NCBI GenBank assembly: GCA_030150045.1
Contig: JASLGM010000041.1
Location: 1 to 64,000 of the forward strand
Length of the DNA: 64,000 nt
Source of the DNA: Taishania sp.
GTDB lineage: Bacteria > Bacteroidota > Bacteroidia > Flavobacteriales_D > Crocinitomicaceae
Direction: 5' to 3'
The position numbers and the translations under genes are program-made. The notes under the pieces were generated by a model that was not told the origin of the DNA, did no database searches, and saw only the letters and a program-made list of their open reading frames with translations. Of the stretch, positions 18,286 through 27,609 are shown in pieces. Every line of letters begins with the position of its first letter. Position 1 is the stretch's first letter.

Positions 18286-18425
18286 AGCGAAAGACCCCAT
18301 TCATCAAGCTATACAGCGTTAAAGTATAAAATTATTTCCCCTACTAAGAACTTTTTTTGAAAATAAGTTGATTTTCTTATTGTTAGCACAGTTTTTTATT
18401 ATATTAGTATAATAATTTAACTTAC

Positions 18426-18887
18426 ATGGCTACGGTATTTGAAACAAAACTCATTGGAAACATTGGAAAAGACGCAGTGACAAAAGTAATGGACAACGGT
18501 GTAGTTGCCATAAATTTCCCTGTTGCACACAACCGAAATTGGAGAGACAAACGATCTGGAGAATCCCGAACAAACACAACTTGGATAAATTGCACCATTT
18601 GGAAAAGAGATGGGGGAAACATGGGAGTTGTGGATTATTTGAAAAGAGGAACACTTGTAGAATTATCTGGAACACCTTTTTCCAAAGGATTTTTAAATGA
18701 AGACGGAAGTATTCGTACAGAAATTCGCCTAAATGTTTTTAAAACGAACATTTTGAGAACCGCTCCACAGTCGTCTGTATCGGCAGATGAACTTGAAGTT
18801 GATGATGAAGATGGAAATTCTGAAAACAGTTCCGATTCATTTGGTTCTGTAAATCATCAATTTACAATTGGAGAAGAAGATTTTTAA
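18426..18887 (+). CDS. ssb: Single-stranded DNA-binding protein
   Basis: Coats single-stranded DNA in replication and repair. An OB fold occupies residues 3-112 (GNIGKDAVTKVMDNGVVAINFPVA; TTWINCTIWKR; LVELSGTP). It is followed by an acidic linker (DELEVDDEDGN) and the tail GEEDF, a variant of the usual acidic DDDIPF tip that recruits partner proteins. The 153 residues are normal. An AT-rich 140-nt gap separates it from the amidase gene. Confidence 0.93.
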   Translation: MATVFETKLIGNIGKDAVTKVMDNGVVAINFPVAHNRNWRDKRSGESRTNTTWINCTIWKRDGGNMGVVDYLKRGTLVELSGTPFSKGFLNEDGSIRTEIRLNVFKTNILRTAPQSSVSADELEVDDEDGNSENSSDSFGSVNHQFTIGEEDF

Positions 18888-18907
18888 AAAAAACTTCAAA
18901 AAAACGC

Positions 18908-18937
18908 TTGTTATATCGCAAAGAGTACTTATATTTG
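18908..18937 (+). promoter_or_regulatory. Promoter of tRNA-Asn
   Basis: TTG (18908-18910), 19 nt, then TATATTTG (18930-18937). Both Bacteroidota elements are perfect and well spaced. The tRNA begins 26 nt later. Confidence 0.7.
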
Positions 18938-18963
18938 CACACGCTTAACGCGAATAACAACAT

Positions 18964-19037
18964 TCCTCCTTAGCTCAGTTGGTTAGAGCATCTGACTGTT
19001 AATCAGAGGGTCGCTGGTTCGAGCCCAGCAGGAGGAG
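18964..19037 (+). tRNA. tRNA-Asn (GTT)
   Basis: Full cloverleaf of 74 nt. Acceptor arms TCCTCCT and AGGAGGA pair perfectly with G73. The D stem is GCTC/GAGC, the anticodon stem-loop CTGACTGTTAATCAG reads GTT, and the T arm is GCTGGTTCGAGCCCAGC. CCA is not encoded. Confidence 0.97.
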
Positions 19038-19040
19038 CAA

Positions 19041-19069
19041 AAGTCCCGATACACATCGGGACTTTTTTG
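19041..19069 (+). terminator. Terminator after tRNA-Asn
   Basis: AGTCCCGAT pairs with ATCGGGACT, loop ACAC, followed by six T. Confidence 0.88.
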
Positions 19070-19157
19070 TTTCTATACCTTTCCTTTATTTTCACTTTTT
19101 TATCCTTTCATTTTCAAACGATTACCACTAAAAAAAGATAAATAACATTCTTTTTTT

Positions 19158-19302
19158 GGCATCCTATACGGTCTACGTGCTATAGTAAACTCATGAAAAA
19201 AGGTTCACGCACTATTTTTGCACGTGCTTCTGCTAGTCGCAGCGCAAAAAAAACGTTCTCTCTTTTTTCATTTCCTTTAGCTAACGCACTTCCACCGGGC
19301 TG
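19158..19302 (-). repeat. Structured intergenic element, family A copy 4
   Basis: 145 nt, minus orientation. Ends CAGCC/GGATG (one mismatch). The core GCGACTAGCAGAAGC carries a G-U pair in the small hairpin, and the inner stem is TTTTTGC/GCAAAAA. The outer arms ATGAAAAAAG/CTTTTTTCAT also pair. A T/A-tract flanks it. Confidence 0.78.
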
Positions 19303-19437
19303 GAAATCCATTTTCTTTTAAAGGTCGAATGTAAAAGTGTTTGTTTTATCATTCCTAAAGAATGAAAACAAGTAAAAGTAGAACACTCCTACCTTCAACT
19401 ATCAAGGAAAGTAATAGAGTAATGAAAACAGATCTTC

Positions 19438-19580
19438 CTGCCACGATGGAGGACGGTAGCTGGGCGCAGTGGTTGGCACACTTGCTCGGTGCGTTTTGGC
19501 GACTTTAGAAGCCAAAACGCACCGAAAGCAAGGTAGCAAGACCACAAGCACACTAAAGTCCGTAAACGTAGAAGGCAGCC
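19438..19580 (+). repeat. Divergent family A relative (copy 5)
   Basis: 143 nt, similar in length and ends to family A but rebuilt inside. The terminal stem is inverted to CTGCC/GGCAG. It shares GGTAGCTG near the left and ACTAAAGTCCGTA near the right. The centre is a near-perfect hairpin: 14 bp (19487-19500 with 19511-19524, loop GACTTTAGAA), extended by CTTGCT/AGCAAG past a two-base bulge. Confidence 0.6.
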
Positions 19581-19648
19581 AAAAAAACAACATCGAAAAT
19601 AAGAAAGGAAAAAGGCGAATAAACGAATAAAATTAGGCTTTAAAGAAA

Positions 19649-19664
19649 TTGGCACAACTTTTGA
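19649..19664 (+). promoter_or_regulatory. Possible sigma-54 (-24/-12) promoter
   Basis: TTGGCACAACTTTTGA: GG and the downstream G are 12 nt apart as in the TGGCAC-N5-TTGC consensus, with GA in place of GC. It lies 23 nt upstream of a small ORF and faces the polA terminator. rpoN is encoded in this window. No activator site is recognised. Confidence 0.45.
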
Positions 19665-19687
19665 ATTTCTCTACTTAGAAACCAAAA

Positions 19688-19771
19688 ATGAAACGTTATG
19701 AAACTTCAAAAAAATATGAGTCGCCATTCTGTAAACATGATGTTAACAAGAAGTTTGGAAGAATATATTAA
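19688..19771 (+). CDS. Possible small protein behind a sigma-54-like promoter
   Basis: 27 codons starting MKRYETSKKYE and ending GRIY. It is basic with a single Cys and has no recognised family. A second frame overlaps it (19698-19796, 32 codons, starting MKLQKN and ending VQQTR); which, if either, is translated cannot be decided. Both lie between the -24/-12-like site and the hairpin at 19801, which has an A-tract before it and would end this short transcript. The unit could equally be a small RNA of about 140 nt. Confidence 0.3.
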   Translation: MKRYETSKKYESPFCKHDVNKKFGRIY

Positions 19772-19793
19772 ATATTTGGTCCAACAAACGAGA

Positions 19794-19828
19794 TAAAAAA
19801 AGCCCGGAGAAAAATCTTCGGGCTTTTG
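19794..19828. terminator. Terminator shared by polA and the small unit
   Basis: AGCCCGGAGA and TCTTCGGGCT pair (one wobble) around AAAA. An A-run on the left serves as the T-tract for polA on the minus strand. On the plus strand TTTT follows. Confidence 0.75.
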
Positions 19829-19839
19829 ATAATCAAGGG

Positions 19840-22638
19840 TTAATGGGCTTCAAGCCAATTTTCTCCAATCTGAACCTCGGCCTCCATTGGAACCACTAAT
19901 TTCACAGCATTTTCCATACTTTCCTTCACTAAAGTGCGCATGGCCTCCACTTCCGATTTACACACATCGAAAACCAATTCATCATGCACCTGAAGAATCA
20001 ATTTAGATTGCATTTTCTCTTCTTCCATTCGACTAGCAACAGCAATCATAGCTAGTTTAATAATGTCAGCGGCAGAACCTTGGATAGGTGCGTTCACGGC
20101 ATTACGTTCGGCAAAACCACGCACCACCGCATTGGCGGATTGAATCTCTGGTAAATATCTTCTACGTTTATAGATGGTTTCTACGTATCCCATGTCTCTT
20201 GCTTGTGCAATTGCGCTGTCCATGAACGTTTTAATGGTGGGATAGGTTTCGAAATAACTATCGATCATTTTTTTGGCATCGGTACGTGAAATTCCTAATG
20301 TTTGTGCTAAACCAAACGCCGATTGCCCATAAATAATTCCAAAGTTTACGGCTTTGGCTCCACTTCGTTGATCTCGAGTGACTTTGTCTACGGGAATATC
20401 ATACACTTTCGCAGCGGTTGCAGCATGGATATCCACACCAGATTTAAAAGCGTTAATCATGTTTTCATCTCGGCTCAACGCTGCAATGATACGCAATTCA
20501 ATTTGCGAGTAATCGGCGGCCATCAACACATGGTTTTCGTCACGTGGAACAAAAGATTTACGGATTTCTTTCCCATTTTCGGTACGAATTGGGATGTTTT
20601 GCAAGTTCGGATTATTGGAACTCAATCGTCCTGTTGCGGTTACGGTCTGCATGTATTGGGTGTGAATGCGTTCATCAATTGCATCCCTTAATGTTGGTAA
20701 TGGATCTACATAGGTAGATTTCAGTTTTTTATACTGTCGGTATTCCAAGATTTTTCCAATAATTGGATGAACATGTATCAATGTTTGTAGAACATCTTCA
20801 GATGTTGCATATTGTCCAGTCTTTGTTTTTTTTGCTTTCGCAGACAATTTTAGGTGATCAAACAGAACTTCTCCCAATTGTTTAGGTGAATCGACATTGA
20901 ACTCCATCTCTGCCAGCGCTTTGATTTCCGTTTCCAAAACTTGCAATTGTTCACCTAAGTGCGCTGAAAAATTAGCCAAACCTTCTGCATCAATAGCTAC
21001 GCCTTCCAATTCCATATCTACAAGAATTTGAACTAAAGGCATTTCCATATCGTAGAACAATGCTTTTAAATGTTCCTTTTCAATTTCTGGATTGAAGATT
21101 TCCTTTAATTGCAAAGTAATATCTGCATCTTCACATGCGTAATTCTTTACCTCTTCAGGAGCTAAATCACCCATATTACCTTGCCCTTTTCCTTTTTTTC
21201 CTATTAGTGTTTCAATAGAAATAGGTTGATAATTGAGGTAGAATTCCGCCAAATAATCCATGCTTTGTTTAGATTCAGGAGAAATTAAATAGTGAGCGAC
21301 CATGGTATCAAATAGCGGATATTTTGTTCGAATCCCGTATCGGTTTAACACTTTAAGATCGTACTTAATGTTATGCGCTATTTTTAATATACTTGTACTT
21401 TCAAAGAAAGGAGCGAATGAATTAACAATAGCTTTTGCTGCTTCAAAATCACGAGGAACCGGAACATAAAAAGCTTCGTGCGCCTTGAACGAAAACGACA
21501 TTCCCACTAAATCCGCATGCATGGCATCTAAACCTGTTGTTTCGGTGTCGAAACACACTTCCTTTTGAGCTAAAAGCAATTGTAACAACTCATTATGCTC
21601 CGCAGCGGTTTCCACCATTTGATAATTGACATTCACCGTTTCGAAAGTCGCATTATTAGTAGGGGTAAAATCAATATTGCTATCAACTGCGTTAACGCCA
21701 AACAAATCCAATTGAGCACCTGCGTCCGTAGCTTGCGTAACGACAAGCTCTTCACCTAAAACTCTTTTTGTCAAACCTTTAAATTCTAGGTCAGCAAATA
21801 TTTCGCGTATGGCTTCTGCATTAGGTTCACATCGATGAAAATCTTCGTGATTAAAATCTATATCAATTTCCGTAATAATGCGTGCAAGTTCTTTACTCAT
21901 AAAGGCTTGTTCTTTGAAATTGACAAAGTTCTCCTTTTGCTTTCCTTTTAGTTGCTCAATATTTTCATATATTCCTTCCATTGAACCATATAAAGCCAAC
22001 AGTTTTGATGCAGTTTTTGGTCCTATTCCTGGTACACCTGGAATATTATCGGAAGCATCACCCATCAACCCAAGGTAATCAACTACCTGATTCACGTCCT
22101 GCAACTCGAAACGTTCACACACTTCTTTTACTCCCCATACTTGCGCTGGATCCCCCCCACGTCCAGGTCTATACATAAAACAATTTTCTGTCACCAATTG
22201 TCCATAATCTTTATCTGGTGTCATCATGTAGACTTGAAAACCTGCATTTTCAGCTTTAATGGATAGCGCTCCAATTACGTCATCTGCTTCGTAAGTTGGT
22301 ATTTCTATAATCGGAATACACAGTGCTTTTATTATTTCCTTTATCGGGCCAATATTAGACACAATTCCTTCTGGCGTTTCATCTCTATTAGCTTTATATT
22401 CCTGAAACATTTCTCTTCGTATCGTGGATCCACCAGGCGGATCAAAAACGACAGCAATATGTGAAGGATTTTCTTTTTTTAGAAGATCTAATAAAGTGTT
22501 TGTAAAACCGAAAGCGGCAGATGTGTTCATTCCTTTTGAATTCATTCTAGGATTTTTTGCAAAAGCAAAATAAGATCTAAAAATCAAAGCAAAGGCGTCT
22601 AAAAAAAATACTTTATTATCAGTTTCTGGAGTTAACAT
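19840..22638 (-). CDS. polA: DNA polymerase I
   Basis: Gap filling and Okazaki fragment processing. It has an N-terminal 5'-3' exonuclease (FLDAFALIFRSYFAF; YEADDVIGAL; MGDASDNIPGVPGIGPKTA), a central 3'-5' exonuclease that keeps its acidic DTETTGL motif and is therefore probably proofreading-active, and a family A polymerase domain. Motif A is AADYSQIELRI, the O helix region is RDQRSGAKAVNFGIIYG and motif C is LQVHDELVF. The 932 residues are normal. It is monocistronic with a terminator and a TACCTTTA box about 30 nt upstream. Confidence 0.97.
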   Translation of the reverse strand: MLTPETDNKVFFLDAFALIFRSYFAFAKNPRMNSKGMNTSAAFGFTNTLLDLLKKENPSHIAVVFDPPGGSTIRREMFQEYKANRDETPEGIVSNIGPIKEIIKALCIPIIEIPTYEADDVIGALSIKAENAGFQVYMMTPDKDYGQLVTENCFMYRPGRGGDPAQVWGVKEVCERFELQDVNQVVDYLGLMGDASDNIPGVPGIGPKTASKLLALYGSMEGIYENIEQLKGKQKENFVNFKEQAFMSKELARIITEIDIDFNHEDFHRCEPNAEAIREIFADLEFKGLTKRVLGEELVVTQATDAGAQLDLFGVNAVDSNIDFTPTNNATFETVNVNYQMVETAAEHNELLQLLLAQKEVCFDTETTGLDAMHADLVGMSFSFKAHEAFYVPVPRDFEAAKAIVNSFAPFFESTSILKIAHNIKYDLKVLNRYGIRTKYPLFDTMVAHYLISPESKQSMDYLAEFYLNYQPISIETLIGKKGKGQGNMGDLAPEEVKNYACEDADITLQLKEIFNPEIEKEHLKALFYDMEMPLVQILVDMELEGVAIDAEGLANFSAHLGEQLQVLETEIKALAEMEFNVDSPKQLGEVLFDHLKLSAKAKKTKTGQYATSEDVLQTLIHVHPIIGKILEYRQYKKLKSTYVDPLPTLRDAIDERIHTQYMQTVTATGRLSSNNPNLQNIPIRTENGKEIRKSFVPRDENHVLMAADYSQIELRIIAALSRDENMINAFKSGVDIHAATAAKVYDIPVDKVTRDQRSGAKAVNFGIIYGQSAFGLAQTLGISRTDAKKMIDSYFETYPTIKTFMDSAIAQARDMGYVETIYKRRRYLPEIQSANAVVRGFAERNAVNAPIQGSAADIIKLAMIAVASRMEEEKMQSKLILQVHDELVFDVCKSEVEAMRTLVKESMENAVKLVVPMEAEVQIGENWLEAH

Positions 22639-22766
22639 CGACTTTATTTTTGGGTGTAAAAAAGTAAAGGTAGGAAAATAATATTCGATGAAAGATTAAG
22701 AATATTCATTTAGAAAAGATTATGGAGCAAAACAGATTATCTTAAAAACACAATTTATATCAACTA

Positions 22767-24185
22767 ATGCATTTACTATTACTTATACTACTTCTGGCGG
22801 GGTTTTCCGGCTTTGCTCATGCTTTGGCTATTCCAAATTACAGTCAAGCATACTTAGTATTTGTGATCATTGTACCTTCTTTTTTTGTTTTGCGTGCGCT
22901 CACCTCTGTTCCACGTAGCCAACAATTTTCCTATTGGATTTGCTATCTCGTTGTTTCTCTTGCTATTACAATGATTTGTACGTTTTATTGGATGTTAGAA
23001 ATCAGTATACTTACGCTATTCATTTGCTTTATCTTTCAAGCTGTATTTCTTATATTATGTGTGGGATGGAGTATTTTGTTTCGTAGAGACCAATGGCGTT
23101 ATCTCAGCTACGTAGTTGGGTTAGTTATTTATCAGATTATTAGTAGTGAATCGGTATTCACAACTTCCTTTTTAAATTTTAGTCCATGGCTCGCTGTATA
23201 CCCTTCCTTTGTACAGAGTTACCGATATATTGGATTTACAGGAGCAGAAATATGGATCATTCTTGTAAACTTTTTATTGTATTTAAGCATAATCAAGCAA
23301 CCATCATCAAAAAGAGCAGTCTATATTATATTGACAGTCATAACATTACTACTTCCAATTACACTGTCAATACTACTATATACTAATAAAGCGGCAGCTA
23401 TGGGAACGAAAGTACTACTTGGAAACACCAAAATAGCAATGTATAAGGAACCTTATGCTTCAGATGCAAATGCGCTACCCTATTATCTTTCGAAACACAC
23501 AGAAACTTCGAAAGAAAAAATTGATCTGGCTATTTTTCCAGAGAGCATTTCAAATCATTTAGGATGGAATGGCAATGAAAAAGCAACAGAACAAATTACT
23601 TTGATGGACAGTTTTCGAAAAGCATTTGGAATTCGTCAAATGATTTATGGAGGAATACAATATAAGCAAGTAACAGAAGATGTAAAAGATCCTTATACAC
23701 AATTTAAAGATGGGTATTACTATTCCACTCATAATGTTGCACTTTCATTAACTGACAAAGGGACTCACGTACAAGGCAAACAGCGTTTTGTTCCTTTTCA
23801 AGAATACATACCTTATCGATCCGTATTTGAAAAGGTGACAAAGAGGATAAATCAAGTTGGTTACCAAGGATATGTAGCGCCACTTAATAGTTCTGTGGAG
23901 TTAGACAATGATTTTCTTACTTTGATTTGTTATGAGGCTGTTCAACCCACATTTGTTGCACAAAAATCAAAAGGAAAAAAATTTATTGTCGTGTTAAGTA
24001 ACGAAAGTTGGACGCAGAGTGAACAATATAACAAACAATACTCAATTTATTTATCTGCTATTGCTGCACGGGCAAATAAACCATTAATAAAAAGCAGTAA
24101 TAATGGACCTAGTCTACATTTGAATGCAGAAGGAAAATGTCTTTCTTCATTTTCAGATGGCTATTCACGAATAATAAAACTATAG
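22767..24185 (+). CDS. lnt: Apolipoprotein N-acyltransferase
   Basis: Adds the third acyl chain to lipoproteins on the periplasmic side of the inner membrane. About six transmembrane helices in residues 1-205 precede a nitrilase-type domain. The catalytic triad is visible: E259 in FPES, K338 in GKQRFVPFQEYIP and C388 in LICYEA. The 472 residues are slightly short for the family because the loops are compact. The next gene starts 3 nt after the stop, giving an operon with a small exported protein and a T9SS surface protein. Confidence 0.87.
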   Translation: MHLLLLILLLAGFSGFAHALAIPNYSQAYLVFVIIVPSFFVLRALTSVPRSQQFSYWICYLVVSLAITMICTFYWMLEISILTLFICFIFQAVFLILCVGWSILFRRDQWRYLSYVVGLVIYQIISSESVFTTSFLNFSPWLAVYPSFVQSYRYIGFTGAEIWIILVNFLLYLSIIKQPSSKRAVYIILTVITLLLPITLSILLYTNKAAAMGTKVLLGNTKIAMYKEPYASDANALPYYLSKHTETSKEKIDLAIFPESISNHLGWNGNEKATEQITLMDSFRKAFGIRQMIYGGIQYKQVTEDVKDPYTQFKDGYYYSTHNVALSLTDKGTHVQGKQRFVPFQEYIPYRSVFEKVTKRINQVGYQGYVAPLNSSVELDNDFLTLICYEAVQPTFVAQKSKGKKFIVVLSNESWTQSEQYNKQYSIYLSAIAARANKPLIKSSNNGPSLHLNAEGKCLSSFSDGYSRIIKL

Positions 24186-24188
24186 ATT

Positions 24189-24563
24189 ATGAAACACATC
24201 CTACTCCCTCTCTTTTTACTGGTAAGTTGCTTCATGTTTGGGCAACATTCATTAAGTGGTAGGTATCAAATTTTACCTACAAGCGATGCTGATTTTTTAG
24301 CATTTGACTTTGTTTTAGTAAATGAAAATCAAATCATTTTTACAAAAGACGATGCACAAATAGAACAATTTGAAATCATTCAGCATACAACTGATTCAGC
24401 TATTACACTAAAGAAAATCACTAGATCATCAGAGGGTTCTTCCAGTCCTTCTAGAAACCTGATTTATCACGTACGTTTTTCTAGTGAAAACGACATCTAT
24501 CACTTGAATATTTCTTTAGAAGAACATAAATCTACTAATCAAATTCAACTTAAAAAGTTATGA
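24189..24563 (+). CDS. Small exported protein of unknown function
   Basis: 124 residues. A signal peptide (MKHILLPLFLLVSCFMFGQ) has either SPI cleavage after FGQ or a lipobox-like LVSC; the latter is not followed by a typical residue. The mature part is beta-rich with no recognised domain. It is sandwiched between lnt and the T9SS protein, overlapping the latter by 4 nt, so it is translated from the same mRNA and may work with the surface protein. Confidence 0.75.
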   Translation: MKHILLPLFLLVSCFMFGQHSLSGRYQILPTSDADFLAFDFVLVNENQIIFTKDDAQIEQFEIIQHTTDSAITLKKITRSSEGSSSPSRNLIYHVRFSSENDIYHLNISLEEHKSTNQIQLKKL

Positions 24564-27118
24564 GAACGCTATTATTAATATTCATCCTCTTTCTTAGTGG
24601 CCAATCATTTGCCATTACAGAACCAGATATTGTTACTGGCAATGGAACAGTTGTAAACGGTCCAAACACCCCACCTCCACCTTGTACATCACAAGAACCA
24701 GCTGGAAATACATGTTCACAATCAACAACAATTTGTGACTTAAACGGATATTGTGGTAATACTTCTGCAAGTTATTCTGCTGATTATTGGACAGAACTCA
24801 ACAATGAATTTGCTGGTTCAATTGAAAACAACTCCTTCATCAACTTTGTAGCAGGAGCAACATCAATTTCCTTCAACCTATGGGTTTATAACTGTCAAAA
24901 TGGTGATGGTATTCAATTAATGGTATTTGACGCTACAAATTGTAGCGGACGAGTAACCAACAATTTAACTTGGAACCCAGCTTATGTACCTAACTCATCT
25001 GTCATTGTAACCGTTAATGGATTAGTTGTAGGTCGTACCTACAACATTATGGTGGATGGTTATGCGAACGATGTTTGTAGCTATGTACTTACTACGAATG
25101 CTGGAAGTAATATTTTAACACCACCTGTTGTTACATCTTCAGCCCAAACAGCATGTCTTGGCGATGCGATTACTTTATCGGCTACAGGAGGAAATGGGGT
25201 TTACAATTGGATCGCCAACAATGGTCTTCCAGCTGGATCAACAGGTCCAACAGTAACATTTATACCTTCAGGTGTTGGAACGCATACATATACTACTCAA
25301 TCTAGTCAGGGGAACATTAATTGTTTACAACAGGGTGCTGGAGTAGCAACAGTAGTTGTCGAGACGTGTGCTTGTACGATGAGTGCAGCTGTTTCACAAG
25401 CTAACTTTTGTGCAAATGGAACTGAGACGTTTACACTTACTGCTTCAATGCCTGAAACAGGAACAATTGCGTGGACAGGCCCAAATGGTTATAGTTATAA
25501 TGGTGCTGTAGCATCAAACGTTATTCAACCTACAGCACCTGGAACCTATGTTTACACAGCGACAGGAACTGTAGGAACAGAAACATGTACGGCAACCGTA
25601 GAAATAACTGTAAATCCTACTCCAACTGCTGTACTGATTGGAACACCAAAAATCACTTGTTTGCAACAAACACAAACCCTTTCCATCACCTCAACCCATA
25701 CACAATCATATGCTTGGAGTCAGAACGGTCAACTATTAGGAACGAATCCGACATTAACAATTACTGATGGAGGTACATATACTTTAGGATTAACATCAGA
25801 TAAAAACTGTCTTTCCACATTTGACTTTGTTATACCAACAGACACAATTCGTCCTCCTGTTACTTTAAACACACCTACAGTAATAACGTGTACGAACACA
25901 ACATCAACAGCATTAATAACAACCCCAATTACAGGCGCTACATTCACTTGGACCGGTCCTGCTATAGTTAGCAGTGCAAACACAGCAAATATCACCGTAA
26001 ATGCAAGCGGAACCTACAACTATGCTGTTACAAATCCAGTAAACGGGTGTGTAACCTCTGGTGCTATAGAAATAACCAGCAATCTTACTCCTCCTGAAAT
26101 AACTGCTGATAATACGGCCTTTATTAATTGCATGAGCAGTGCTGCCAATATCATTCTAGACATACAACCGACTCAGTCATCTATTGTTTGGGCAGGTCCA
26201 AATGGTTATAATTCTACTTCAAATCCAATAGCAGTAGCAGAAAATGGTTCGTATACAGCAACGGTTACAAATTTAACAAATGGATGTACTGCAACACACC
26301 AAGTCATAGTTGCTGGAGATTTCAGAGTTCCAAATGCGAATTTTACCTTAGAGAAAAATACAGGTTGTGTACCATATATGAATACTTTGACGGCTGTCGA
26401 AAACAATGCTGATTTCACTTATAGTTGGATCATTGACAATACAATGTTCACCTCTGGTAGTTCACACTTACTTTATGAAGTAATACAACCAGGGTGTTTA
26501 GATGTAGAGTTGATTGTTTTGAACCGAATTAATGGATGTACAGACAATGTTTTGATAACAAATGCTATGTGTGGAATTGAACGTCCTGTTGCAAAAATTC
26601 ATGCACAACCTCCTTACTTGATGTCATATGATGATCCAAATGTGAATTTCCATAACATCAGTACAAATTATACTTCACAAACATGGGTATTGCCCGATCA
26701 ATCCACAGATACAAGAAAAAATATTAACTACGACTTTACAGGCCATTCAGACGACCAAACGTTCTTACTAATTGTTGGAAACGATGCTGTTTGTTATGAT
26801 ACAGCTAAGGTAATTATTCCTTACTATGATGATATAAGTTTATTTGTTCCAAATAGCTTTACACCTGACAAAGACTCAAGAAACCAAACGTTTAAAATTT
26901 CATTAGTAGGAGGATATGACATCAATACATTTAACCTATACATCTTCAATAGATGGGGTGAAATGATTTGGGAGAGTCATGATCCCGAAGCTGCGTGGGA
27001 TGGAAATTATAATGGCCTTCAGGTTCCACAAGGAACCTACTCATGGGTAATAGACTTCAAACGTTCATTGAATGATGAAGTAAAGTCATACTCAGGGAGC
27101 TTAAACCTTTTAAGATAA
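24560..27118 (+). CDS. Large secreted protein with gliding-motility-type C-terminal domain (T9SS type B)
   Basis: 852 residues. Signal peptide at 1-18 (ending SFA). A Cys-rich stretch (about 38-65) leads into a beta domain, then several Ig/PKD-like repeats of about 80 residues, each marked by a phrase such as TWTGPNGY, AWTGPNGYSYN or VWAGPNGYNS. The last about 85 residues form a CHU_C domain: FVPNSFTPDKDSRN, FNLYIFNRWGEMIWES, WDGNYNGLQVPQGTYSWVI. Such domains send proteins through the type IX secretion system to the surface. Role: adhesin or matrix protein, by inference. Confidence 0.85.
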   Translation: MRTLLLIFILFLSGQSFAITEPDIVTGNGTVVNGPNTPPPPCTSQEPAGNTCSQSTTICDLNGYCGNTSASYSADYWTELNNEFAGSIENNSFINFVAGATSISFNLWVYNCQNGDGIQLMVFDATNCSGRVTNNLTWNPAYVPNSSVIVTVNGLVVGRTYNIMVDGYANDVCSYVLTTNAGSNILTPPVVTSSAQTACLGDAITLSATGGNGVYNWIANNGLPAGSTGPTVTFIPSGVGTHTYTTQSSQGNINCLQQGAGVATVVVETCACTMSAAVSQANFCANGTETFTLTASMPETGTIAWTGPNGYSYNGAVASNVIQPTAPGTYVYTATGTVGTETCTATVEITVNPTPTAVLIGTPKITCLQQTQTLSITSTHTQSYAWSQNGQLLGTNPTLTITDGGTYTLGLTSDKNCLSTFDFVIPTDTIRPPVTLNTPTVITCTNTTSTALITTPITGATFTWTGPAIVSSANTANITVNASGTYNYAVTNPVNGCVTSGAIEITSNLTPPEITADNTAFINCMSSAANIILDIQPTQSSIVWAGPNGYNSTSNPIAVAENGSYTATVTNLTNGCTATHQVIVAGDFRVPNANFTLEKNTGCVPYMNTLTAVENNADFTYSWIIDNTMFTSGSSHLLYEVIQPGCLDVELIVLNRINGCTDNVLITNAMCGIERPVAKIHAQPPYLMSYDDPNVNFHNISTNYTSQTWVLPDQSTDTRKNINYDFTGHSDDQTFLLIVGNDAVCYDTAKVIIPYYDDISLFVPNSFTPDKDSRNQTFKISLVGGYDINTFNLYIFNRWGEMIWESHDPEAAWDGNYNGLQVPQGTYSWVIDFKRSLNDEVKSYSGSLNLLR

Positions 27119-27126
27119 AAACATTC

Positions 27127-27154
27127 AAGGGAGTTATCTGTTGATAACTCCCTT
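27127..27154. terminator. Bidirectional hairpin between convergent genes
   Basis: A perfect 12-bp stem (AAGGGAGTTATC with GATAACTCCCTT) and a 4-nt loop. It overlaps the stop codon of the S4 gene. T-rich sequence follows on both strands, without a long T-run. Confidence 0.7.
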
Positions 27155-27530
27155 AATCTTCTTGCCAATCATTCAAAAAGTCTCCTAAATCTCTACGGTC
27201 TTTTTTACTCGGTTTACCTGTTCCATAATCACGATAAACCCTTTGGGATTCTTGATAAAGCTTATATTTCTCAATTTCCTCTAATGGAGTAATATCGATA
27301 ATGTACGTATTTACAAGCTTTGCTCCTACCCGATTTTCTAACATTTCGAGTATTTTATAACTAAATATAGAAGCGTTCTTCGAAATATAAATTACATCAC
27401 CGCACTTAACTTCCTTCGCAGGTTTAACAGGTTCACCGTTTAGTTTAACCTTTCCTTTGTTTACCAATTCAGTGGCCAAACTTCTAGTTTTGGAGAGGCG
27501 AACACACCACAAATATTTATCAATCCTCAT
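27153..27530 (-). CDS. S4-domain RNA-binding protein (Hsp15-like)
   Basis: 125 residues. An N-terminal S4 domain (MRIDKYLWCVRLSKTRSLATELVNKGKVKLNG, then KCGDVI) is followed by a basic tail with many Lys/Arg. The layout matches HslR/Hsp15, which binds stalled 50S subunits carrying nascent chains; that role is inferred. It lies between two terminators, so it is monocistronic. Confidence 0.82.
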   Translation of the reverse strand: MRIDKYLWCVRLSKTRSLATELVNKGKVKLNGEPVKPAKEVKCGDVIYISKNASIFSYKILEMLENRVGAKLVNTYIIDITPLEEIEKYKLYQESQRVYRDYGTGKPSKKDRRDLGDFLNDWQED

Positions 27531-27558
27531 AATATTCTACAAATAGAAACATAAAGAA

Positions 27559-27586
27559 ACAAAAAATCCCTCATAAAGAGGGATTG
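27559..27586 (-). terminator. Terminator after the desaturase gene
   Basis: On the minus strand AATCCCTC and GAGGGATT pair around five bases, followed by six T. Confidence 0.85.
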
Positions 27587-27609
27587 AACAACAAGTTGAA
27601 AAACGAAAA

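Noticed and set aside
19474..19489. Second sigma-54-like TTGGCAC in the family A relative
   Set aside because: The downstream element at the required 12-nt distance is CG, not GC/GA, and the site lies inside a hairpin arm.
19395..19655. Minus-strand open frame in the repeat region
   Set aside because: It lies across the hairpin of the family A relative; composition and lack of start context fit a chance frame.
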